Positions 52,609-62,199 are shown, numbered from the stretch's first letter. The stretch: 64,000 nt of DNA from GCA-002727615 sp964442655 (GCA_964442655.1 CAYTZM010000007.1:1-64000); one strand, 5' to 3'. Notes: a model not told the origin generated them from the sequence alone. Numbers and translations are program-made.

Positions 52609-52965
52609 ATGACAAACTCTAGAAGCTGGATAATTATAAACGATTATGAAACAAATTGTAAACTTGGAGTGTACCCTAAAGAACAGATAGGACCACAACG
52701 TATAATATTAGATGTAAAAGTAGAAGTTATAACTAAAACCCATAATGATGACATTAAAAAAGTATTATCTTACGAAGAAATTATTAATGTGATTAATAAC
52801 GTAACTAAACAAAACCATAAATATTTAGCTGAAACTGTAGCTGAAGAAATTGCAAGAAGATGTTTAAAATATAAAGACTCTATCTCAGCACATGTAACAC
52901 TAAAAAAACCTGATATTATCAAGGGAAAAACTGTAGTAGGAGTAGAAATCTATTTAGAAAACTAG
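52609..52965 (+). CDS. folB: Dihydroneopterin aldolase
   Basis: 118 residues. NDYETNCKLGVYPKEQIGPQ at the start, LSYEEIINVI and the catalytic-region HKYLAETVAEEIARRC, plus KKPDIIKGKTVVGVEIY. Converts dihydroneopterin to hydroxymethyl-dihydropterin in folate synthesis. Linked with the SDR gene; no folP/folK here. Confidence 0.9.
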   Translation: MTNSRSWIIINDYETNCKLGVYPKEQIGPQRIILDVKVEVITKTHNDDIKKVLSYEEIINVINNVTKQNHKYLAETVAEEIARRCLKYKDSISAHVTLKKPDIIKGKTVVGVEIYLEN

Positions 52966-53381
52966 TTTAAAAAAAAACTAAAATAATAACTTAAATTATT
53001 GATTTTTATGAATTTTCTCAACAAATATTATTTATATAATATCTTTGTACAATTTATAATAACTTTTAGGTGTTTTTTTATCAAATTTTTAATATATTAT
53101 TGTTATAAAATGTTAGATTTCTGCCCTTTTTGTTTTAATGATTAAAATTTAAGCAATTTGCAGTAATATCCTTAATTTCTAGTATTTATTTATAAAAATA
53201 AGAATGATATCCACTTGGTTATCCACAGATTCGGTGGATATGATTTTAAGGCCCAGAATTCTTGTGTTTTTGAATAATAAAAAATCAACTACTAAATTAT
53301 TATTAGTCAATTATAAAAATAATAATTTTTAATTAAATTCATTTTATTTATAATTAATAAGGAATAAATATAGGTATAATC
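52966..53381. other. 416-bp AT-rich gap with DnaA box cluster; possible replication origin
   Basis: This is the longest non-coding stretch in the window. It holds a consensus DnaA box TTATCCACA (53219-53227), flanked by ATATCCAC (53207-53214) and its inverse GTGGATAT (53234-53241). The sequence on both sides (to 53200 and from 53280) is almost only A and T, resembling a DNA-unwinding element. No ORF is credible. An origin, or a DnaA-regulated promoter for uvrC, are both open; the usual alphaproteobacterial origin neighbours (hemE, dnaA, parAB) are absent. Confidence 0.35.
53219..53227 (+). promoter_or_regulatory. Consensus DnaA box
   Basis: TTATCCACA matches the consensus TTATNCACA exactly and is centred in the 8-bp inverted repeat ATATCCAC/GTGGATAT. 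Confidence 0.6.
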
Positions 53382-55325
53382 GTGGTCACCATATCAAATT
53401 TAGAAAAAGGACAAAAAATAATCAAAAAAGCTATTTTAGGTTTAAGTGATAAACCTGGAATATATTTTATGTACAATAATAATAAAGAAATATTATATAT
53501 TGGAAAAGCAAAACATCTAAATAAAAGATTACTTTCTTATTGTAATAAATCTAATATGTCCATTAGAATCCAAAGGATGGTATCGCAAATATCATTTGTT
53601 GACTATACAATTACCGATCATGAAGCCTCTGCTTTATTACTAGAAGTTAATATGATTAAAAAATATAAACCAAAATACAATATATTATTTCGCGATGATA
53701 AATCATACCCATATATTTTATTAAGAAAAGATCATGATTGGTCACAAGTTATAAAATCTAGAAATAATAAAAATAAAGACAAAGGAGATTATTTTGGACC
53801 TTTCGCTTCTGCGGATGCTGTTCATAAAACACTAAATTCAATGCAAAGAGCTTTTCCTTTGAGGACATGCAGTGATTACGAAATAAATAATAGAAATCGT
53901 CCATGCTTACAATATCAAATTAAAAGATGTTCAGGTCCATGTGCCAAGAAAATTAACAAGTTAGAGTATAATAAAATTATATTAGAAGCTAAATCATTTT
54001 TATTAGGTAAAAATGAGAATCTTCAACCAAAATTACAAGCTCAAATGGATGAAGCATCAAATAATTTTAAATATGAAGAAGCTGCAAATTTAAGAGATAG
54101 AATTAGAGCATTAAATTATATCCAAAAAGCAGAAGGATCAGACTTTAGAAATATAAAAAATGTAGATATATTTGTTATAAAAAAAATATCTTCAACAAAT
54201 ACCTATGAATTTTCAATTAATAAAGAATTACATTTTGCCATTCAAATTTGTTTTTATAGAGCTGGAAAAAATTTTGGGAATAAAACTCATTTTTTAAAAT
54301 ATGATCATAACGTTAACACTAATGAAATACTTAATAGTTATATTCCCCAATTTTATGATAATAATAAACCCCCACCTCATATACTAGTTAATAAACTTCC
54401 CACTGATAAAAATCTTATTGAAAATGCATTATCTCTAATATGTAAGAAAAAAGTAAAAATTATTAAACCAATAAAAGGTGAAAACAAAAAAGCTATTTCT
54501 ATAGGAATACACAATATCAATGTAGCCATAGCAAAAAGAATATCCCATTATAAAAATCAAAGTAACCTTATAAAACTTTTATCTAAGAGATTAAATTTAG
54601 ATGCTGTACCTAAAAGAATAGAAATATTTGATAATTCACATTTTAGTGGTGCTAATATGTTAGGAGTAATGATAGTAGCAACACAAAATGGCTTCATGCG
54701 AAACGAATACAGAAAATTTAATATGAAAAATATTAATAATCAATACAACTCCGCTGACGATTATGGAATGATGAAAGAAATGTTTTTAAGAAGATATAGT
54801 AAATTTTCTAATAAAAATAATAAAGAAATATTAATTAAACCTGACTTAATAATAGTAGATGGAGGAAAAGGACAATGTAATGTTGCTTGTAAGGTATTAA
54901 AAGATTTAAAAATTAAAAATATTATTGTTATAGGAGTAGCAAAAGGAATAAAACGTAATGCAGGTAATGAAACTATATATTTCTCCTCATATAAAGATTA
55001 TGTTCCCAGCAAATTTAATAAAATAAATGCCTTATCTAAAGCAATAATTATAGAAAAGGAAAATCCTGTATTATATTATGTACAAAGATTAAGAGACGAG
55101 GCACACAGGTTTGCAATTAATGCTCAAAGAAATAAACAAAAAAAGTCTTTGATGAATTCAGAACTTAATAATATTATGGGGATAGGTCCAAAGAGAAAAA
55201 AATTATTGATTCTACATTTTGGCTCCATAAAAAATATTTCCAAAGCATCTTTTCTTGATTTAAAAGAAGTGAAAGGCATAAGTGAAAACTTTGCAAAAAA
55301 AGTTAATAATTATTTTAACAATTAA
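53382..55325 (+). CDS. uvrC: UvrABC system subunit C
   Basis: 647 residues from a GTG. N-terminal GIY-YIG nuclease (KPGIYFMYNNNKEILYIGKAKHL, about 24-46), UVR motif (MDEASNNFKYEEAANLRDRI, about 221), the RNase H-like nuclease domain (EIFDNSHFSGANMLGVM; DLIIVDGGKGQ) and C-terminal helix-hairpin-helix (GIGPKRKKLLILHFG). Cuts on both sides of a lesion. Starts 40 bp after the AT-rich gap's A-run, so the gap also contains its promoter. Confidence 0.97.
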   Translation: MVTISNLEKGQKIIKKAILGLSDKPGIYFMYNNNKEILYIGKAKHLNKRLLSYCNKSNMSIRIQRMVSQISFVDYTITDHEASALLLEVNMIKKYKPKYNILFRDDKSYPYILLRKDHDWSQVIKSRNNKNKDKGDYFGPFASADAVHKTLNSMQRAFPLRTCSDYEINNRNRPCLQYQIKRCSGPCAKKINKLEYNKIILEAKSFLLGKNENLQPKLQAQMDEASNNFKYEEAANLRDRIRALNYIQKAEGSDFRNIKNVDIFVIKKISSTNTYEFSINKELHFAIQICFYRAGKNFGNKTHFLKYDHNVNTNEILNSYIPQFYDNNKPPPHILVNKLPTDKNLIENALSLICKKKVKIIKPIKGENKKAISIGIHNINVAIAKRISHYKNQSNLIKLLSKRLNLDAVPKRIEIFDNSHFSGANMLGVMIVATQNGFMRNEYRKFNMKNINNQYNSADDYGMMKEMFLRRYSKFSNKNNKEILIKPDLIIVDGGKGQCNVACKVLKDLKIKNIIVIGVAKGIKRNAGNETIYFSSYKDYVPSKFNKINALSKAIIIEKENPVLYYVQRLRDEAHRFAINAQRNKQKKSLMNSELNNIMGIGPKRKKLLILHFGSIKNISKASFLDLKEVKGISENFAKKVNNYFNN

Positions 55326-55383
55326 ATTATCTTTTAAATACTAAATGTTTGAAAATTAACAATTATAGATATAAATTATAAAA

Positions 55384-55941
55384 ATGAGTTATATCCCAAA
55401 CCTATTAACACTAAGTAGAATATTAGCCTCAATTTTATGGTTAATATTATTTTACTTTGATTTTTATATTTTATGCACATTATTAATTTTATATAGTGCA
55501 TTAAGTGATTTTTTAGATGGATGGATTTCTAGAAAAATTAATCAATCAACAATACTAGGAGAAGCTTTAGACCCTATAGCTGATAAAATCTTTTTAATTA
55601 CTGTATTAATTTCATATGTATCTGATGCAAGAGCTAATTTAATATTAGTCTCCTTAATTGTAATAAGAGAAATTTTTGTTTCTGGTATGAGAGAAATTCT
55701 TTCAAAATATGGAAAATCAAATTCTTTAAGAGTAACATTTTTAGCAAAAATAAAAACAAGTTTACAATTTCTTACAATATTACTTTTGTCATTTGCTCCA
55801 ATAAAATTTAGTTTATCACTTGGTTTGTCAAAGGAAATAATACATTATGGCTTTTTACTACTTCTTATTACAACTATAATAACTATTTATACAGGTTATA
55901 AGTATGTTATTAATGGAATAATAGAATTAAAAAAATTATAA
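55384..55941 (+). CDS. pgsA: CDP-diacylglycerol--glycerol-3-phosphate 3-phosphatidyltransferase
   Basis: 185 residues. IPNLLTLSRILAS at the start and the CDP-alcohol phosphotransferase motif SDFLDGWISRKI-x-Q-S-T-x-L-G-x-x-L-D-P-x-A-D-K (about 42-67), then several membrane helices. Makes phosphatidylglycerol phosphate. Starts a pgsA-moaD-moaE series. Confidence 0.95.
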   Translation: MSYIPNLLTLSRILASILWLILFYFDFYILCTLLILYSALSDFLDGWISRKINQSTILGEALDPIADKIFLITVLISYVSDARANLILVSLIVIREIFVSGMREILSKYGKSNSLRVTFLAKIKTSLQFLTILLLSFAPIKFSLSLGLSKEIIHYGFLLLLITTIITIYTGYKYVINGIIELKKL

Positions 55942-55952
55942 AGAGGTTATAT

Positions 55953-56204
55953 ATGAATATAAAGTATTTTTCTTGGGTAAAAGATCAAATTGGTTTAGAA
56001 GCTGAAAAAATTAACGCTCCTAAAAATATTAAAACTGTGCAAGATTTAATCTTCTATTTAAAAACTTTAAGTGACAAACATAATGAAGTTCTGAATGACA
56101 CAACAATAATAAGATGTGCTGTTAACATGGAAGTTGTTAACTTGGATCATAATATAAATGATGATGATGAAGTTGCTTTTTTTCCTCCAATGACTGGAGG
56201 TTAA
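55953..56204 (+). CDS. moaD: Molybdopterin synthase sulfur carrier subunit
   Basis: 83 residues. Ubiquitin-like fold with the obligatory C-terminal Gly-Gly after FFPPMTGG, which is adenylated and thiocarboxylated. AAGAGG lies 7 bp upstream of the ATG. It supplies sulfur for molybdopterin; the MsrP and BisC-like enzymes in the window need the cofactor. Confidence 0.93.
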   Translation: MNIKYFSWVKDQIGLEAEKINAPKNIKTVQDLIFYLKTLSDKHNEVLNDTTIIRCAVNMEVVNLDHNINDDDEVAFFPPMTGG

Positions 56205-56207
56205 ATC

Positions 56208-56654
56208 TTGATAAAAGTTCAAAAAAATGATTTTAACTTAAGTAAGGAAATAAATGTTCTTACTTCACAAAATAATAATATAGGAGGAATTGCATCATTT
56301 GTTGGGATAGTAAGAGGTGGAAAAAATAATACTTTAAAATCTATGACATTAGAGCACTACCCTGGTATGACAGAAAAAATGTTAGAAAAAATTGAATCAG
56401 AAGCTCAAAATAGGTGGAAACTTAAAGATAGTTTAATAATTCATAGATACGGAAAACTTCTCCCTGGAGAACAAATAGTTTTAGTTGCTACTGCATCTGA
56501 GCATAGAAATAATGCCATTGAATCTTGCGAATTCTTAATTGATTGGCTTAAAACAAAAGCTCCATTTTGGAAATTAGAAGAAACCATGAGTGGAAAAAGA
56601 TGGGTATCTGAAAAAAATAGCGACTTAGAAGCAGCCACTAAATGGAATAATTAA
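56208..56654 (+). CDS. moaE: Molybdopterin synthase catalytic subunit
   Basis: 148 residues from a TTG directly behind GGAGGTTAA, which supports that start. GGIASFVGIVRGG, LEHYPGMTEKMLEKI, HRYGKLLPGEQIVLVATAS, FWKLEE. Forms the tetramer with MoaD that makes molybdopterin. Convergent with ilvE, 2 bp away. Confidence 0.95.
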   Translation: MIKVQKNDFNLSKEINVLTSQNNNIGGIASFVGIVRGGKNNTLKSMTLEHYPGMTEKMLEKIESEAQNRWKLKDSLIIHRYGKLLPGEQIVLVATASEHRNNAIESCEFLIDWLKTKAPFWKLEETMSGKRWVSEKNSDLEAATKWNN

Positions 56655-56656
56655 TT

Positions 56657-57526
56657 TTAAATCTGACCAGTAACCTTATTATATTCTTTTATCATCAATT
56701 TACAAATAACATCAGGTGTGAATTTAAATTCATCTATTTCACGCACAGGCGTGATTTCTGCAGCTGTTCCAGTTACAAAAACCTCATCAGCTTTTATTAA
56801 TTCCTTAAGCTCAATGTGACGTTCAATTACCTTAATCCCTTTTTCTTTAGCTATCTTAATAACTTCTTGTCTAGTAATTCCATTTAAAAAACAGTCTGCT
56901 AAAGGAGTATGTATTTCATTATTTATAACTAAGAAAATATTAGCACTAGTTGTTTCAGCTATATAACCTCTATAATCAAGCATTAATGCATCTTCACATC
57001 CATTTTTCTCAGCTTCATGTTTAGCAAGTGTGCAAATCATATATAACCCAGCCGCTTTAGTAGAAATAGGAGCTGTCTCAGGAGAAGGTCTCCTCCATTT
57101 AGTTAATTGCAACTTTATTCCTTTTAATCTTGCTTCAGGAGAATAATAACTTGGCCATTCCCATGCCGCCACTGCTAAATGAATAGTATTTTTTTGGGCA
57201 CTTATTCCCATCATTTCGCTTCCACGCCAAGCTACAGGTCTAATATAACCATTTTTAATTTTATTTGCTTCTAATACTATTTTTCTGATCTTACAAATCT
57301 CTTTTACACTATACGGAATCTTAAAACCTAATGTATTTGCTGAATGATGTAATCTTTTAGTATGCTCCATCTCTCTAAATATTTTTCCATCATAGCATCT
57401 TTCTCCTTCAAAAACAGAAGAAGCATAATGAAGTCCATGAGACAATACATGTATTTTAGTATCTTTCCAATCAACTAAATTGCCATCATACCAAATAAAG
57501 CCTTCATTTTGACTAAAATCTTCCAT
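56657..57526 (-). CDS. ilvE: Branched-chain amino acid aminotransferase
   Basis: 289 residues. Fold-type IV PLP enzyme: FEGERCYDG, GYIRPVAWRGSE, catalytic Lys in ISTKAAGLYM (about 155), EADEVFVTGTAAEITPV. The main IlvE for Leu, Ile and Val; the gene at 7201-8043 is a divergent paralogue. GAGAGGGATA precedes the ATG. It is divergent from the two-component genes, an order seen in other alphaproteobacteria, where a MarR gene is sometimes interposed. Confidence 0.92.
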   Translation of the reverse strand: MEDFSQNEGFIWYDGNLVDWKDTKIHVLSHGLHYASSVFEGERCYDGKIFREMEHTKRLHHSANTLGFKIPYSVKEICKIRKIVLEANKIKNGYIRPVAWRGSEMMGISAQKNTIHLAVAAWEWPSYYSPEARLKGIKLQLTKWRRPSPETAPISTKAAGLYMICTLAKHEAEKNGCEDALMLDYRGYIAETTSANIFLVINNEIHTPLADCFLNGITRQEVIKIAKEKGIKVIERHIELKELIKADEVFVTGTAAEITPVREIDEFKFTPDVICKLMIKEYNKVTGQI

Positions 57527-57649
57527 ATTATCCCTCTCAGAGCTAAAAATATATATTTAAAAATGAATATTCCTATTTATAGTTTTTAAGTCAACTTATT
57601 CATAAAATTTATTATTCAAAACAAATAAAATAAAATCAATAAAGTAATT

Positions 57650-57678
57650 TTTTCAAAATGAAAAAAATCTACTATAAT
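57650..57678 (+). promoter_or_regulatory. Putative promoter of the response regulator gene
   Basis: TTTTCA (57650-57655) and TATAAT (57673-57678), 17 bp apart, with the ATG 29 bp after the -10. The -35 is weak. Confidence 0.4.
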
Positions 57679-57707
57679 ACTAAAAAACAACAATAAAAAG
57701 AAAATTT

Positions 57708-58427
57708 ATGAATAATACAAACAAAACTAAAAAATTTTCTGCCCATGTTCTCGTAATAGATGATGACAAAAGGTTAAATAAATTACTTCAAAAATTTTTA
57801 AATGATAACCATCATTCTGTGGATACTGCTTTAGATACTAAATCTGCTAAAATCAAACTTAATACGGTAGTTTATGACATAATAATTTTAGATGTTATGA
57901 TGCCTGATGAAACCGGGCTAGAGTTTCTTCCATATATTCAAGAAAAATACAAAACTCCTGTTCTTATGTTATCAGCTATGAGAGAAACTAAGCACAAAAT
58001 TGATGGCCTAGAAAAAGGAGCAGATGATTATTTAGGTAAACCATTTGAGCCTAAAGAGCTTTTGTTAAGAATAGAAGCTATTCTTAGAAGAGCAGACCTC
58101 GCTCAAATAAGTAATATAGATCAAAATAACCTTATTAGATTTGGTGATATTTCTTATGATAACTCTTTAAATATTGTATGGAAAAATAATAAAAAAATAT
58201 TTTTAACTACTAAAGAAGGTATAGTATTAAATGAATTAATCAATAGTGAAGGACAAACTATTGATAGATACCAGCTTATAAAAAAACTTCAATTAGGTGA
58301 AAGAGGAATTGATATAACTATAAGCCGATTAAGAAAAAAAATAGAAAATAATCCAAAGCTACCGGAATATATAATTACAAATAGAGGAAAAGGTTACATA
58401 CTTAGTAAAAAAATTAGAGAGAAATAA
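57708..58427 (+). CDS. OmpR-family response regulator (PetR-like by context)
   Basis: 239 residues. Receiver domain with VLVIDDDKRL, phospho-acceptor Asp62 in ILDVMMPDETG, and KPFEPKELLLR; winged-helix C-terminus with DITISRLRKKIENNPKLPEYI and NRGKGYIL. One-base overlap with its kinase. Target genes unknown; an alphaproteobacterial ilvE-adjacent pair of this kind is called PetR, a tentative identity here. Confidence 0.88.
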   Translation: MNNTNKTKKFSAHVLVIDDDKRLNKLLQKFLNDNHHSVDTALDTKSAKIKLNTVVYDIIILDVMMPDETGLEFLPYIQEKYKTPVLMLSAMRETKHKIDGLEKGADDYLGKPFEPKELLLRIEAILRRADLAQISNIDQNNLIRFGDISYDNSLNIVWKNNKKIFLTTKEGIVLNELINSEGQTIDRYQLIKKLQLGERGIDITISRLRKKIENNPKLPEYIITNRGKGYILSKKIREK

Positions 58428-59743
58428 TGAGATTAAGAGATATAATGCCCAAAACAATTTTTGGTAGATCTTTATTTATAGTTGGATTACCTTTAGTATT
58501 TTTACAAGTTTTACTTGCTTACTTTTTTTTTGAAAGACACTGGGATGATGTAGGTAGACGTCTAGTACTATCGGTGGCAGGGGAAATAAATCTCATTTCA
58601 GATGAAATTATTAACTCTAAAGAAAATGAAGAAAAGGAAAAAATAACTATATATAATGCTCAAAATTATTTTGGAATAGAAATATCCTTAATAAATGAAA
58701 AATTATTGACTAATAAAGAGTTAACACACCCTACAAATTCAAGATTAGATAACGCTTTAGCAAAATCTTTAAAAGAAAGAATAAATAAACCACATACATT
58801 TAATACAAAAAAATATAAAGAGAAAGTAAATATACTTGTTCAATTACCTAACAGAGTATTATCGGCAAATATTTCTAAAAAAAGGTTATATAGTTCTACA
58901 ACATATATATTTATAGCTGTAATGGTATCCTTTTCATTTATATTACTAATGATAGCTATATATTTTTTAAGAAGACAAATAAGCCCTTTAAAAGAATTAT
59001 CAACAGCTGCAGATGCTTTTGGAAAAGGGGATACTTTTTTTCCTCTTAAACCGAGAGGAGCAGATGAAGTAAGACATTTAACACATGCTTTCTTAGATAT
59101 GAGAGAAAGAATAAGACTCCATATAGAGCAAAGAACAGAAATGTTAGCCGGAGTTAGCCACGATTTAAGAACTCCTCTTACCAGAATGAAGTTACAAATA
59201 GAAATGTTAGATAATAAAGAAGCTAAAAATGGTTTAACAGTAGATGTTAACCAAATGGAGCAAATGATAGAAGAATACCTTTCTTTTATTAAAGAAAAAA
59301 AATCAGATATTATAACTGAGATAGATTTAGCAAAATTAATAGGAGATATAATTATAGATGCTCAGAGAAATGATGATAAAATTTTACCAAAATTAATAGA
59401 AAATGTGGAGACAAAAGGTAGAGGGAGTGATCTAAGAAGAGCTATAACCAACTTAACTTCAAACGCTTGCCGAGAAAGTAATAATGTAGAAATATCTCTT
59501 ATTAAAAAAGATAAAAATGCATTAATAATAATTGATGATGATGGGCCTGGTATAAAAAAGGAAGACTATGCAAAAGTATTCAAGCCTTTTTATAGAATTG
59601 AAAACTCTAGGAACTTATCGACAGGTGGTACAGGACTAGGATTAACTATAGCTCGAGATATTGCAAGAAGTCATGGCGGAGAAATAAAACTAGAGAAATC
59701 TTCATTAGGAGGATTAAAAGCCATTTTAATAATTCCTATATAA
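58427..59743 (+). CDS. Sensor histidine kinase
   Basis: 438 residues. Two membrane helices (about 14-33 and 158-181) flank a periplasmic sensor; HAMP linker (about 182-235) then DHp domain with His245 in GVSHDLRTPLTRM and an ATPase domain with N box TSNACRE, DDDGPGI and GGTGLGLTIA. EnvZ-type kinase for the adjacent regulator. Confidence 0.92.
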   Translation: MRLRDIMPKTIFGRSLFIVGLPLVFLQVLLAYFFFERHWDDVGRRLVLSVAGEINLISDEIINSKENEEKEKITIYNAQNYFGIEISLINEKLLTNKELTHPTNSRLDNALAKSLKERINKPHTFNTKKYKEKVNILVQLPNRVLSANISKKRLYSSTTYIFIAVMVSFSFILLMIAIYFLRRQISPLKELSTAADAFGKGDTFFPLKPRGADEVRHLTHAFLDMRERIRLHIEQRTEMLAGVSHDLRTPLTRMKLQIEMLDNKEAKNGLTVDVNQMEQMIEEYLSFIKEKKSDIITEIDLAKLIGDIIIDAQRNDDKILPKLIENVETKGRGSDLRRAITNLTSNACRESNNVEISLIKKDKNALIIIDDDGPGIKKEDYAKVFKPFYRIENSRNLSTGGTGLGLTIARDIARSHGGEIKLEKSSLGGLKAILIIPI

Positions 59744-59746
59744 CTT

Positions 59747-60319
59747 CTATTTAATGATAATATTTTTAAACTTTTCTAAGACAGTTAAGTTTTTATCTAT
59801 CCTTGATAACAGCATATTTTCATCATGTATGCCTGATTTAAACCATTCTTTAAAAACTATTAACCAAATAAATGATAATGTTTTAATTTTTAATTTACCA
59901 ACAGATCCATCTATAATTATTCCTGAATAGTTACAAATTAATTCCATAGACCTATTTATTCTGTTCAAGCTGTTTTTAGCTTCAATTATATTTAATTTTG
60001 ATAATTTGACTAAAGCATAAACCTCTTCTCTTTTAGTAGCTAAAATATCAAACCTACAAAGCATTAATTCTAATAAACGTTCTTTTACTGGAACTGTTTC
60101 TAATTCTTTAATTGAAATGTTTTTTACCATATTATCATCTATATTCCGCGACCACATATCTAATAATTCATGCTTTGAAGAACATATTAATAAAATCTTT
60201 TCAAAGGATACCTTCAGCTCTTTAGAAAAATAATCTATGGTCAAATTATTCCAATTACCTGCAATTAGTTCTTGTACTACAAGTGCAATCAATTTATCTT
60301 TTAAAACCTTATTAGACAT
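59747..60319 (-). CDS. TetR-like/COQ9-like helical protein, unknown
   Basis: 190 residues, all helical. The N-terminus (IALVVQELIAGNWNNLTIDYFSKELKVSFEKILLICSSKHELLDMW) looks like a TetR or COQ9 winged-helix/HTH segment with the recognition helix degenerate. C-terminal helices may form a ligand-binding or lipid-binding bundle. COQ9 would fit with a ubiquinone context (UbiK is nearby), but a TetR repressor is equally possible. The stop is 3 bp from the kinase stop. Confidence 0.6.
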   Translation of the reverse strand: MSNKVLKDKLIALVVQELIAGNWNNLTIDYFSKELKVSFEKILLICSSKHELLDMWSRNIDDNMVKNISIKELETVPVKERLLELMLCRFDILATKREEVYALVKLSKLNIIEAKNSLNRINRSMELICNYSGIIIDGSVGKLKIKTLSFIWLIVFKEWFKSGIHDENMLLSRIDKNLTVLEKFKNIIIK

Positions 60320-60361
60320 AATTAATTATATTACCTTCTATACACATTTTACAAAACTAAA

Positions 60362-60383
60362 ATACTTTTTAATTGAAAAGTAT
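60362..60383 (-). terminator. Possible intrinsic terminator after proC
   Basis: On the minus strand ATACTTTT/AAAAGTAT forms an 8-bp stem with a 6-nt loop, followed by TTTAGTTTT, 20 bp after the proC stop. AU-rich, so weak. Confidence 0.4.
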
Positions 60384-60402
60384 CAAGTATTGATTTTTTT
60401 AT

Positions 60403-61215
60403 TTAAGAAGATAAATTGATAGATTTTTTAATAGCAGCATTAATAGCTAAATTAATAATTTTGTTAAACTGGTCTTGTTTCTCTAATATTTTAATGGCAG
60501 CTTCTGTTGTTCCCCCAGGACTAGTTACTTCTATACGTAATTTCTTAGGAGAAATATTAGATTCTAAAGCTAACTTACTAGCACCAAATAAGGTATGCTT
60601 AACTAAGGTGTGGGCAGTTTTAAAATCTAGTCCTGCATTAATTGCCGATTCTATTAACGATTCTATAAACTTAAATACATAAGCTGGCCCACTACCTGAA
60701 ATAGCAGTCACAATATCCATATCACTTTCTTTTTTCAACCAAAGCACTTCCCCAGTTGAAGAAAACAATAAATTAATATTTTTTCTATGATTATCTAATA
60801 TTCTGGAAGAACTATATAATGCTGTAATTCCTTTACCTATTTTTGCAGGTGTATTTGGCATTGCCCTTATAATTAGCTTCTTTACACCTAAACAATTCTC
60901 AAAATAACTTATTCTTTTTCCTGCTACTATAGAAATTATTAATACATTATTACTCATTTTATTCTTTAATTCTGAAAGAACTTCCCCAATTATTTGAGGT
61001 TTCACAGCAATTAAAATAATATCTATAACCATTTTTTTTAGATCAATATCATTTAAATTATTAAAGACTTTATACCCTTTAGTCTTAATATTTTTTCTGA
61101 GGATTTTATTAGGCTCAACAATAAAAATATTATCTAATGAAATAATATTTTTATTTACAATCCCATATATCAAAGCAGAACCCATCTTTCCACAACCTAA
61201 AAGCAACAACTTCAA
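60403..61215 (-). CDS. proC: Pyrroline-5-carboxylate reductase
   Basis: 270 residues from a TTG; LLLGCGKMGSALIYG binds NADPH, followed by IRAMPNTPAKIGKG, VTAISGSGPAYVFKFIES and LRIEVTSPGGTTEAAIKILE. Last step of proline synthesis. Twenty-seven bp after the YbjN gene, in a common alphaproteobacterial order. Confidence 0.95.
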   Translation of the reverse strand: MKLLLLGCGKMGSALIYGIVNKNIISLDNIFIVEPNKILRKNIKTKGYKVFNNLNDIDLKKMVIDIILIAVKPQIIGEVLSELKNKMSNNVLIISIVAGKRISYFENCLGVKKLIIRAMPNTPAKIGKGITALYSSSRILDNHRKNINLLFSSTGEVLWLKKESDMDIVTAISGSGPAYVFKFIESLIESAINAGLDFKTAHTLVKHTLFGASKLALESNISPKKLRIEVTSPGGTTEAAIKILEKQDQFNKIINLAINAAIKKSINLSS

Positions 61216-61242
61216 ATTACCACTCTAAAAAGCAAAAACTCA

Positions 61243-61746
61243 CTATGCTTCTCCTTTGGTATCCAATAAAGATGCTTCTAAAGCTTGCTCAGGAGATTTA
61301 TTTTCCCATAATAAAAATTGAAAAGCAGGATAATATTTCTCACATTGCTTCAAACACGATAATAAAATAAAATCTATTTCTTTTATTTTTAAAAACTTTT
61401 TATTATTAATAATTTGAGAATTTCTATACATTAACCAACCATCATCATCCCAAAATTCGATATGTCCCGCAGGTAAATTTATGTTTATTTTATTTATTAA
61501 CGAATAAAGTAATCTACGTTTTTTAGAATCAACACTTAAATTATAAGTCCAACTATATTGAAGAAGATTAGAATCTTCACTCCAAGCCAAAGTCACGTGA
61601 TAATCACACCAACCACCTCTTACCTCAGCAAATAAAGTATTTGAATCCGTCCTATTATAAGACCAATTGTTCAATAAAACTGCATCTTCTAATAAATCTA
61701 TCGGGTTATGATTAACATTTCCATTAATTACTGAATTAATTTGCAT
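61243..61746 (-). CDS. YbjN domain-containing protein
   Basis: 167 residues. NPIDLLEDAVLLNNWSYNRTDSNTLFAEV, YHVTLAWSEDSNLLQYSWTYNL and GHIEFWDDDGWLMYRNS are typical YbjN-fold segments; in alphaproteobacteria the family sits between ubiK-type genes and proC as it does here. A chaperone-like or envelope stress role is suggested for some members. Confidence 0.85.
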   Translation of the reverse strand: MQINSVINGNVNHNPIDLLEDAVLLNNWSYNRTDSNTLFAEVRGGWCDYHVTLAWSEDSNLLQYSWTYNLSVDSKKRRLLYSLINKININLPAGHIEFWDDDGWLMYRNSQIINNKKFLKIKEIDFILLSCLKQCEKYYPAFQFLLWENKSPEQALEASLLDTKGEA

Positions 61747-61932
61747 AAAAAAACCTTAATACCAAATATAGTATTTTATAGTAATATTTTACTATATGTA
61801 GATATCTAATAAAAAGCAAAGAAAAAATGTATAGAATTAAATGAAATTAAAATTATTAAATAAAGTAAAAATTTACAAGACTTGATATGTAAAAATTTAA
61901 GCTAAAAATGTTTAAATAAAATAAATAATTTA

Positions 61933-62199
61933 TTACTTTTTAAGTTTGTTTTTTGCTAAAATTCGCTTTTCTAGCGTTACAATTCTTTTTTCTAATTTCT
62001 CATTTTCTAGTCTAGATTTCTCTAACATTTCCTTTAAAATAAAGAATTCACTTTTATTAATTAATTCAAATTTATTTATTACTTTCTCCACTCTATCTTT
62101 AATTCGCTCTTCTATGTCTTCTTTTAAACTACTTAAAAATGAACTAGTTCCACCTAACAAACCGAGAATATCTTCTTTAAAAAAATCTTTCTTAGACAT
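61933..62199 (-). CDS. ubiK: Accessory factor UbiK family protein (BMFP)
   Basis: 88 residues, helical. SFLSSLKEDIEERIKDRVEKV, INKSEFFILKEMLEKSR and a C-terminal Leu-rich coiled coil (ENEKLEKRIVTLEKRIL) are the BMFP pattern. UbiK helps the ubiquinone biosynthesis enzymes. It is 186 bp from the YbjN gene; the gap contains no clear gene. Confidence 0.85.
   Translation of the reverse strand: MSKKDFFKEDILGLLGGTSSFLSSLKEDIEERIKDRVEKVINKFELINKSEFFILKEMLEKSRLENEKLEKRIVTLEKRILAKNKLKK

Noticed and set aside
7201..57526. Treating the two class IV aminotransferases as a recent duplication
   Set aside because: They share only family motifs and differ in N-terminal and C-terminal parts.
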